Of a DNA stretch of 21,142 nt, positions 16,172-21,142 are shown in pieces. The stretch's first letter is position 1. Each line of letters opens with the position of its first letter. A model generated the notes under the pieces. It was given only the letters and a program-made list of their open reading frames with translations, was not told the origin of the DNA and did not search any database. The translations under genes and the position numbers were made by a program. Source of the DNA: Cymbomonas tetramitiformis (Eukaryota > Chlorophyta > Pyramimonadophyceae > Pyramimonadales > Pyramimonadaceae); the NCBI GenBank assembly GCA_001247695.2, contig LGRX02029295.1, positions 1 to 21,142 on the forward strand, given 5' to 3'.

Positions 16172-16700
16172 GGAGCCGACGGTGGGCTTGCCACCGCCAC
16201 CACTGCCACCACTGCCCCTGCCACCACCGCCACCAGCACCACCGCGCCCGCCACCACCAGATGTCGGAGGGGAAGGCGCGGAGAGGCGGGCCAAGGTCTT
16301 AGGGCTTCGCTAGGAAGCGATATGATATATGATATATAGCGAGGCTATTATTGAACGTTAATAGCTCACGCAGCGTATGTGTGGTTATGAGTGCAGTGCT
16401 TCTCCATAAGTGACTGTTGTAGCTCAATGCTACCAATGCCCCGCATCTCATAGATGCCACCACAATTGGGTTGTGAACCCAAGGCATTGGTTGAACAATC
16501 AGTATCGGCTGAACGAATAAGCCATATGATACTCGCATGCTTGTTCAGTGCATGCTTGAAGCGAAGTCATCGTCTTCTCAGAACACTTCGGTTCTTCAAG
16601 ACTAATCTTGCTTTGCCATCTCGATGCCATGAATACTTGGCCTCTCGATGACAGGTGTCACTCCAGGTGAGTGGATGACAGATGGTATGACTGTACGTGT
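16172..16700. other. No supported gene; CA-rich to AT-rich transition
   Basis: The plus strand has a CCACCACCG-type simple-sequence tract at 16190-16260, which encodes the Gly-rich run on the minus strand, then AT-rich DNA with GATATGATATATGATATATA near 16319. The rest may lie inside the LTR-like sequence described next. Confidence 0.4.
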
Positions 16701-16740
16701 CATAGTCGACCATACTGACGACTGTCTGTCATTATAATAT

Positions 16741-16806
16741 ATGACACGACACGACATGACATGACATGGTATGACATGGTATGACATGTATGACAGGTAT
16801 GACACA
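16741..16806. repeat. ATGAC/ATGACATGGT microsatellite
   Basis: Interrupted ATGAC repeats fill this span, with CACGA, CATGA, GGTATGACAT and GTATGACAGGT variants. The same CATGA unit appears at 12.88 kb. Confidence 0.9.
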
Positions 16807-16845
16807 TATGTCATCGGTCATAACCCTGACAGATCTCCCCTCTTA
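16741..16845 (-). mobile_element. LTR-like edge: polypurine tract then TGTCAGGG
   Basis: On the minus strand CTTAAGAGGGGAGATC (16847-16832) is followed directly by TGTCAGGGTTATGACC starting at 16831. A purine tract leading into TGTCAGGG is the usual look of a Ty3/gypsy 3' LTR start. If so, the LTR extends toward lower coordinates and the lost internal region lay to the right. I could not find the CA end, a second LTR, integrase or RT, so this is a solo or truncated remnant at best. Confidence 0.35.
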
Positions 16846-17036
16846 AGAGAGTTGTGACCTCACAACGGGCATACCTTTGTATATGTCTTTGATGTCTTTG
16901 TTGTTGTTGCTGCTGGTACCAGTCTTCTTACACCGATGAGGCGTCCCTCAAGGTGTTTTAGGATATTGGGGGGAACTGAGTCCACTTTAAACCCTCACCT
17001 TAGGCATTTAGCCTTACAGCTCTTAGGATGTAGCCC

Positions 17037-17124
17037 CCATGAATTGCGTATCGTATTTCAGAGTGACGTTTCAAGGTATCCATGAATTGCGTATCGTATT
17101 TCAGAGTGACGTTTCAAGGTATCC
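17037..17124. repeat. Exact 43-bp tandem duplication
   Basis: The unit beginning CCATGAATTGCGTATC and ending GTTTCAAGGTAT occurs twice with period 43 and no difference, so the duplication is recent. Confidence 0.95.
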
Positions 17125-17206
17125 GAGGTTTACGTTACGGATATATATTGCGCTTGCCGTCGACGCCTTTGCGAACGATGATCGACGTTTCAACGAACGA
17201 TACTCG

Positions 17207-17267
17207 GCCTTATATATACGACTGATCGACGAAAACCCTTGGGTACATGTTTCCACAGCCTTATATA
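17207..17267 (-). promoter_or_regulatory. Two TATATAAGGC boxes
   Basis: The minus strand has TATATAAGGC at 17216-17207 and at 17267-17258, 51 bases apart. Each resembles a TATA box. No minus-strand ORF of note follows closely, so a promoter role is only possible. Confidence 0.25.
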
Positions 17268-17802
17268 GTGCACCCAACCCTTCCTCCCCTCCTGAAGCTA
17301 CTATGGAGGTTCACAGGCGGTCATGGGGAGCCCGATTTTTGGGGCTTGTTTTAATGCAAACGGAGTGGCCCTGCTTAACGGGATTGGACTTATAATCCTT
17401 TACCCGGTCTGCTCAACTCCTCAATATTTGGTCCGGTACGCGCGCTTTGACGAACATCTGTCGATTCAGAGTGGATTCGACACGTACTAATGTGAAATTC
17501 GTTTTAGTTATGTGTGTCAAGCATAACTCAGGATCACAACTCCGTCCACCTCAGTATTATCCGGTAGCACGGATTATTGGCCATAAGATCCGAATGACAA
17601 ACCACGGTCTGGCAAAGGTAGCTTTAGCAGTTTTTATTTATCCACAGATATGATATCTCGCATGTGTGCGTATCTGTGCAAGGGTATGATTTTATACAAG
17701 GCTCACTACACCTTTAGCAAGGAAGGATCAATTTCCTGCTTCTATGCAACATGCTGGAAGTGACACCCCGACTGTCATTCCTATAGTTAGCAAGGCGTGG
17801 TA

Positions 17803-18000
17803 TTGATATTTCGATATTTCGATATATCAATATATCGAAAATATCGAATCGATTGATCACAAATCATTCGATATTGAAATATTGTTAATTGATTGATTCA
17901 TCGCGTGAAATATTGAAATCGATTGACATGAACGGCGAAATATTGATATCGATCGATGATACGAACCATATATCGATATCGATTGATTCAGAATTTGAAT
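17803..18000. repeat. AT-rich ATATTGATATCGATTGAT repeats
   Basis: Degenerate units of about 31-35 bp, each with (A)ATATTG or ATATCG then ATCGATTGAT, recur at about 17871, 17906, 17937 and 17968. Before them lies a hairpin, TTTCGATATAT/ATATATCGAAA with a CA loop (17816-17839). Similar sequence, including TTGTTAATTGATTGAT, recurs at 18.5 kb. Confidence 0.75.
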
Positions 18001-18106
18001 TTAATCAAAGTATCAACTCCGGGCGAATATCAATTATTGAACCGATCCAAAAACATAGCAGAGCTCGAGACCCATTGGGGGATTTCTTTTTCATTCCCAT
18101 ACAATT

Positions 18107-18312
18107 TTGTTAGATTGGTGAAGAGCGGAGCACAAGTCAACCTATCCCAACGTAGCGAGGATGGCTCGTCAGTTCTTAGTTGTGCCTGCCAGTACCGCGG
18201 GAGTAGAGCGCGCTGTTCACCGGTATCTTTCATGCACTCGGACTTGCGAAAGTCCCTCAGTGAAGGGACAATCAAAAACTTGCTTTTTGCAGCGATGACC
18301 ACTGTCGTGTAA
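18107..18312 (+). pseudogene. Broken hAT transposase C-terminal (dimerisation) domain
   Basis: One frame reads LLDW, a TGA where hAT proteins have a second Trp, then RAEHKSTYPNVARMARQ and FLVVPASTAGVERA. This matches the hAT family C-terminal signature (Trp-Trp, then Pro-x-Leu-Ala-x-Met-Ala-Arg, Pro-Ala-Ser-x-x-x-Glu-Arg). Near 18212 the match moves to another frame: SPVSFMHSDLRKSL, then SEGTIKNLLFAAM, ending at TAA 18310-18312, where the family has Lys-Met-His-x-Asp-Leu-Arg-Lys. So there is at least one nonsense change and one frameshift in about 200 bp. The rest of the transposase is not seen upstream. AT-rich repeats lie on both sides. Confidence 0.75.
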
Positions 18313-18439
18313 GTATGTTTAATGTGTATGTAGGGTAGAGTCTAGAGTGCATCACTGTATCTGTGTATCCGTATGTGCATGCTTGCTTTAGGCAGCATCA
18401 TAATAGGGGTAGGCTCTCACACCATTCTCTGGCATTATT

Positions 18440-18556
18440 GAAAATATATATCAATATATTAATAGTTGCAAAAGTATTGATCATTGCCATGATTTTGATA
18501 TATTGTTAATTGATTGATCACAAGATTGCATAATCGATATTGATCGATTGTCGCGA
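18440..18556. repeat. Second AT-rich ATCGAT block
   Basis: ATATATATCAATATAT, TATTGTTAATTGATTGATCACA and ATCGATATTGATCGATTG echo the 17.8-18.0 kb block in the same orientation, placing the hAT fragment between direct repeats. Confidence 0.6.
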
Positions 18557-18579
18557 TTATGAACAGCGCCGTGTCGTGG

Positions 18580-18714
18580 CGGGTGTCAGGGTGGCCAGGC
18601 TGTTGAGGTTCCAGGTGTGAGGGTTGGTGGAGAAGGGCGCGCGTAGCGGGTGTCAGGGTGGCCAGGCTGCTGAGGTTCCAGGTGTGAGGGTTGGTGGAGT
18701 TAGGGCGCGCGAGC
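18580..18714. repeat. 67-bp tandem duplication
   Basis: A GC-rich unit starting CGGGTGTCAGGGTGGCCAGG and ending GGGCGCGCG occurs twice with period 67. The copies differ by one T/C change and a short indel near the end. Confidence 0.95.
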
Positions 18715-18743
18715 TGTTACGGGGGAAAAATTTTGTATATATA

Positions 18744-19031
18744 ATGGATTGTGAAAGGTTCAGGAAACAGGGCAAAGTTGTGAAAAAGGCCCCCTTCTGG
18801 GAGTGTCAAAAGTGCACGGGACAGTTGAGCATCCCCAAGGGTCTTGACAGGCAACCTGACGAAAAGGTGCCGGGTCAGAGCGGAGCCCTAAAGGGGAAGG
18901 CGAAAAGGGGCAACTCCAGCTCGAGAGCCACGCAACGTCGGACAAACGGGCTGCTGGGCCCGACTCCAAAAGGGATACCAAGGTCCAGCAGTCAGCAGAT
19001 ACCAACCTCGCAACTCGCTCGGGCTGGTTGA
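18744..19031 (+). CDS. Short ORF with weak FLYWCH-finger resemblance
   Basis: The first ATG of this frame is at 18744, giving 95 codons; the frame is open back through the 67-bp duplication. GKNFVYIMDCERFRKQ just before and at the start, then APFWECQKCTGQL, resembles the FLYWCH zinc finger (aromatic strand, WxC, C, then a basic strand). The spacing between the two Cys is shorter than usual and the final His-x-His is absent. After this the chain is Lys/Arg/Ser/Gly-rich without a fold I recognise. TATATATA lies directly before the ATG. It may be a decayed MULE-type element piece, or chance. Confidence 0.3.
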   Translation: MDCERFRKQGKVVKKAPFWECQKCTGQLSIPKGLDRQPDEKVPGQSGALKGKAKRGNSSSRATQRRTNGLLGPTPKGIPRSSSQQIPTSQLARAG

Positions 19032-19656
19032 AAAGGTTGAATTAAGCCCCTGCGTTGGGCCAACCAGCCCGAGTGGGGATGCCCAAAGAAGGTGGCGGCA
19101 GTCGGCGCTGAATTCGTGGGGTCGGCTCAGACCACAACAGCGAAAGAACACAGTCGGGCAAAGTTTCGGAATTCATGGTGCCCAAGCAGCAAAGGAGTGT
19201 GGTGAATCCACTCTGCGTTCATACAGCCAGAGCGCGCGTGAATGCACACTTGACAACGGTCGCAGCGGGGTCCGAGCAAAAGAGCCGTAGACTCTCGGGA
19301 GTTTGAAAAGTCGTCAGGAGTGTTGAGCGGTGACGTCGTCAGAAGCGGTCGAGCTTAGCCGAGCGTGCTGAATTTCCAAGTTTGAGCTGAATTCAAGTTT
19401 TTGAAGCGGAAAGCCGCTGGCCGTCTCGGCGTCGCCGTGCACCTTCTCAACACTCCTAGGGTGGGAATTCACAGGAGTGCGGACTATCGCGCCTCACCTG
19501 AGAATTCCCTAAGGAACTTGGTAAAGAAAAGTAGTCGTAAACGACGAAGACGATGCCTTCGTACGAACACGTAGAAGGCAGCAGCAGCGGCGTTAGTGAG
19601 TGGAGCTAAAGCTGAGCTGCGGCCCGCACACATACCGCAAACGCACGCACACAAGC
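19032..19656. other. No supported gene; GAATTC-rich
   Basis: Reading frames are short. The span contains five of the eight clustered GAATTC sites and both arms of a 12-bp inverted repeat. Confidence 0.5.
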
Positions 19657-19940
19657 ATGAATTCAGGGTACACTTTTCGCGCGCCTGTTTTGTTGTCGTG
19701 CGGTGAATTCAGAGGTGCTCCAGACTTCTTAGGTGCATATCGGGTCCCTGCACGACTGTCCGTTCTTTGCAAGAAAACCCGAAAAGCGTACGCTCAGCAC
19801 ACGGCGTCTCGGGCTTACCTCAACTGCGTGGAGCTGTGGCCTCTAGCGCTGCGGATTCGCCTCCCGTTATGCGAGTGTGGATCTACGCCTAACCGGTGTG
19901 GTCGCGCGAGCGGGGTTGCGGGTTCGGGGGTACTGAATTC
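19110..19940. repeat. Cluster of eight GAATTC sites
   Basis: GAATTC occurs at 19110, 19169, 19389, 19465, 19502, 19659, 19705 and 19935. Random DNA would give about 0.2 in this length. Several share a longer core TGAATTCA(G), with near-copies at 19371 and 20036. Spacing is irregular, so it is not a simple tandem repeat. Confidence 0.8.
19316..19457. repeat. 12-bp inverted repeat, 118-base spacer
   Basis: AGGAGTGTTGAG at 19316-19327 is exactly complementary to CTCAACACTCCT at 19446-19457. A shorter arm, AGGAGTG, recurs at 19473. These could fold an RNA or mark small element ends. Confidence 0.7.
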
Positions 19941-20055
19941 AGGCTATGCGCTAAGTGAGGAGCGCGTGTCAGACGAACTGTCCCTGGCTGATTCAAACAG
20001 GCGCTTAGTGCGTGGGAATTTGCAGAGTCGCTGTAAATTCAGCGAGGAAATATAA
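19657..20055 (+). CDS. Hypothetical ORF in the GAATTC-rich region
   Basis: There are 132 codons from ATG 19657. No family is recognised. Two internal copies of NSGY come from repeated TGAATTCAGG. The composition (many Arg, Cys, Ser, Leu) is not strongly protein-like, and the span may well be noncoding. Confidence 0.15.
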   Translation: MNSGYTFRAPVLLSCGEFRGAPDFLGAYRVPARLSVLCKKTRKAYAQHTASRAYLNCVELWPLALRIRLPLCECGSTPNRCGRASGVAGSGVLNSGYALSEERVSDELSLADSNRRLVRGNLQSRCKFSEEI

Positions 20056-20074
20056 ATATTCGATACAAATTTAC

Positions 20075-20237
20075 GCAAGGCCAAGATGATTTTGAAAGGT
20101 TCAGTGATATCTGCAGAATGTTTTGAAATCGTCTCTATTCTCCTTAAAAGCTCCTTTCCTACAGCTGCAGCTAGGCGTTTTGTGTCTTCTCGGTTCGCGA
20201 TGTTTCGCCTTCTCCAATCAGCGATCTGCTTTCTCAT
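20075..20237 (-). CDS. Candidate exon, basic helical peptide
   Basis: From ATG 20237 the minus strand reads MRKQIADWRRRNIANREDTK, then RLAAAVGKELLRRIETISK, then SADITEPFKIILAL, which looks like a natural helical, basic protein. The frame runs on to a stop at 19944, but the later part is weaker. GTAAAT at 20074-20069 would suit a splice donor, and GCGACAG just before the ATG could be an acceptor, so this may be an internal exon. I do not recognise the family. Confidence 0.35.
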
Positions 20238-20252
20238 TTGAACTGTCGCCAA

Positions 20253-20624
20253 ATGCTACATCCCGTTGGTGACTCTTGAGATACTACATTCTGATGATGG
20301 CTGCTGTTGTGACGTGGTGTCACATGTGGTGCGTCCATGTCGAGTTGCCGTGAACGTCTGCGCTTGGGGCGCGGTGCAGTGCTTCGCGTCTGTACCCGTC
20401 GGTGTTGCAGGTGTCAGCGGTGATCCGGTGCGGCGGGTAGGAGATTTCGTCCACGTGGCGCGGATGAGGCGCTGTGGTGCCTGTGATGTTCCTTGATCTT
20501 CACGAGGCCGTAGATGGGCTCAGCCAGGCCCGGCGGGAGCCGCGCCACGCCCGGCGGACTGTTGCCCCGGTTGTGCGAGCAGGGGCAGTTCAGAGAGAAA
20601 GCATTTTGCAGAACAGGAAATGGG
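20253..20624. other. No supported gene
   Basis: GC-rich, GTG-rich sequence with only short frames of arginine-rich composition. I see no motif or RNA gene. Confidence 0.5.
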
Positions 20625-20846
20625 TCAGGGCGAATGTAGCTCGAGTTTGGCGTTGGTGTCGTACGTGGTGACGTGGCTGTCGTGCTGCTGAATAACTGAC
20701 TGGGGTGTTTTGGGTAGATGTAACGGCTGATACGCCATGGGTGGCGCCCGTGGCTGCTGTGCGATGGTGCTGTTGTCGTGACGCATCGTACTGTACTGCG
20801 TTGGCGTGTTTTGGGTATAACTGAGATGCGTGACCAGCGTCATCAT
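20625..20846 (-). CDS. Candidate low-complexity N-terminal exon (Gln/Thr/His-rich)
   Basis: From the ATG at 20846 the minus strand encodes 73 residues rich in Thr, Gln, His, Pro and Ser. YTQNTPTQYSTMRHDNS and LPKTPQSVIQQHDSHVTTYD look like two diverged copies of one unit, supported by CCCAAAACACSCC recurring in the DNA. Such composition suits a disordered activator- or adhesion-type region, but it could be a repeat-driven open frame. A second minus frame is also open across the span. Confidence 0.25.
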   Translation of the reverse strand: MMTLVTHLSYTQNTPTQYSTMRHDNSTIAQQPRAPPMAYQPLHLPKTPQSVIQQHDSHVTTYDTNAKLELHSP

Positions 20847-21055
20847 GCAAATAACTGATTATGAGGAAGGGGTAGTCTGGGGGGCGCCGTACTGATCGCG
20901 GGTTTCACGGAGTTTCGACTCGCGAAAGGGGATGTGACTGTGAGGTTTACTCCTGTAAAGGTGGCAGTCAGGAAGGCTCGCCCTTGGACGTAGGTGCTGG
21001 CATCTGCTTTCCTGGTGGTTTGCTGAAGCAAGATTTACATTGGGCTGACGTGGAT
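20847..21055. other. No supported gene
   Basis: Short frames only; nothing recognised. Confidence 0.4.
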
Positions 21056-21142
21056 TGCTGGTGGTATCTGAGCGTGAAATTGGGGCGGTGGTGTGGCTGG
21101 TTATAAATGCTGGTGGTATCTGAGCGTGAAGTTGGGGCGGTG
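21056..21142. repeat. 52-bp period repeat cut by the window end
   Basis: A 35-bp block starting TGCTGGTGGTATCTGAGCG and ending TTGGGGCGGTG occurs at 21056-21090 and 21108-21142 with one base different. The array probably continues past the window. Confidence 0.9.

Larger units (their letters stand above)
16850..17800. other. No supported gene
   Basis: All six frames are broken into short pieces. Apart from the 43-bp duplication and the two TATATAAGGC motifs, I see no gene, tRNA or element domain. Confidence 0.5.

Noticed and set aside
16299..16538. C-terminal piece of a copia polyprotein on the minus strand
   Set aside because: I tested the three minus frames by eye and found no RNase H or integrase motif.
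17340..17410. A tRNA-like stretch around GGACTTATAATCC
   Set aside because: No T arm, B-box or matching acceptor stem could be folded around it.

Overview
This window looks like eukaryotic nuclear DNA made mostly of transposable elements. The evidence is a long non-LTR retrotransposon, a DUF7869-type transposase-like gene, a decayed hAT transposase end, an LTR-like edge, microsatellites and long stretches without bacterial-style gene packing. An alga or another protist is my best guess, held weakly. I saw no host housekeeping gene, so the species cannot be read from this sequence.

About 12.1 kb at the left (positions 1 to about 12,100, all minus strand) is GC-rich and reads as one very large LINE-like element. 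Its left (3') end runs off the window. From its 5' side it holds four parts. The first is an ORF of about 445 codons with one membrane-like segment, followed 48 bases later by AATAAA. The second is a 2.66 kb stretch that stays free of stops in a single frame and contains three frame-preserving repeats. The third is a 1,141-codon gag-like ORF1, in that same frame, with an RRM-like block, a basic RNA-binding-like stretch, a coiled coil, a Gln/Pro-rich region and a hydrophobic segment. The fourth is ORF2, which overlaps ORF1 by 314 bases in another frame and encodes a Ulp1/C48-like cysteine protease, an APE-type endonuclease and a reverse transcriptase. ORF2 is interrupted by one in-frame TGA, but the same frame stays open past it to the window edge with all remaining RT motifs, including YVDD.

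From 12.1 to 13.7 kb the DNA is AT-richer and noncoding. It holds a 21-bp minisatellite, the 3' half of a class II (Leu/Ser-like) tRNA, a perfect 13-bp hairpin, microsatellites, and four CTGATTGG (inverted CCAAT/Y-box) motifs, two of them in a 180-bp duplication. From 13.7 to 15.1 kb (minus) lies a two-part DUF7869-like transposase gene. From 15.3 to 16.3 kb (minus) there is an unidentified Gly-rich/Cys-containing ORF with a downstream AATAAA.

The right third (16.3 to 21.1 kb) is a mosaic. It contains a probable LTR edge with a polypurine tract, TATA-like pairs, AT-rich ATCGAT repeats on both sides of a broken hAT C-terminal domain, a 67-bp tandem duplication, a weak FLYWCH-like ORF, a dense cluster of GAATTC sites, and a few small candidate exons. 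I see no CRISPR array, rRNA or bacterial operon. The most notable object is the giant LINE: its domain set, its single nonsense codon, its homopolymer-rich ORF1/ORF2 junction and its long stop-free leader.
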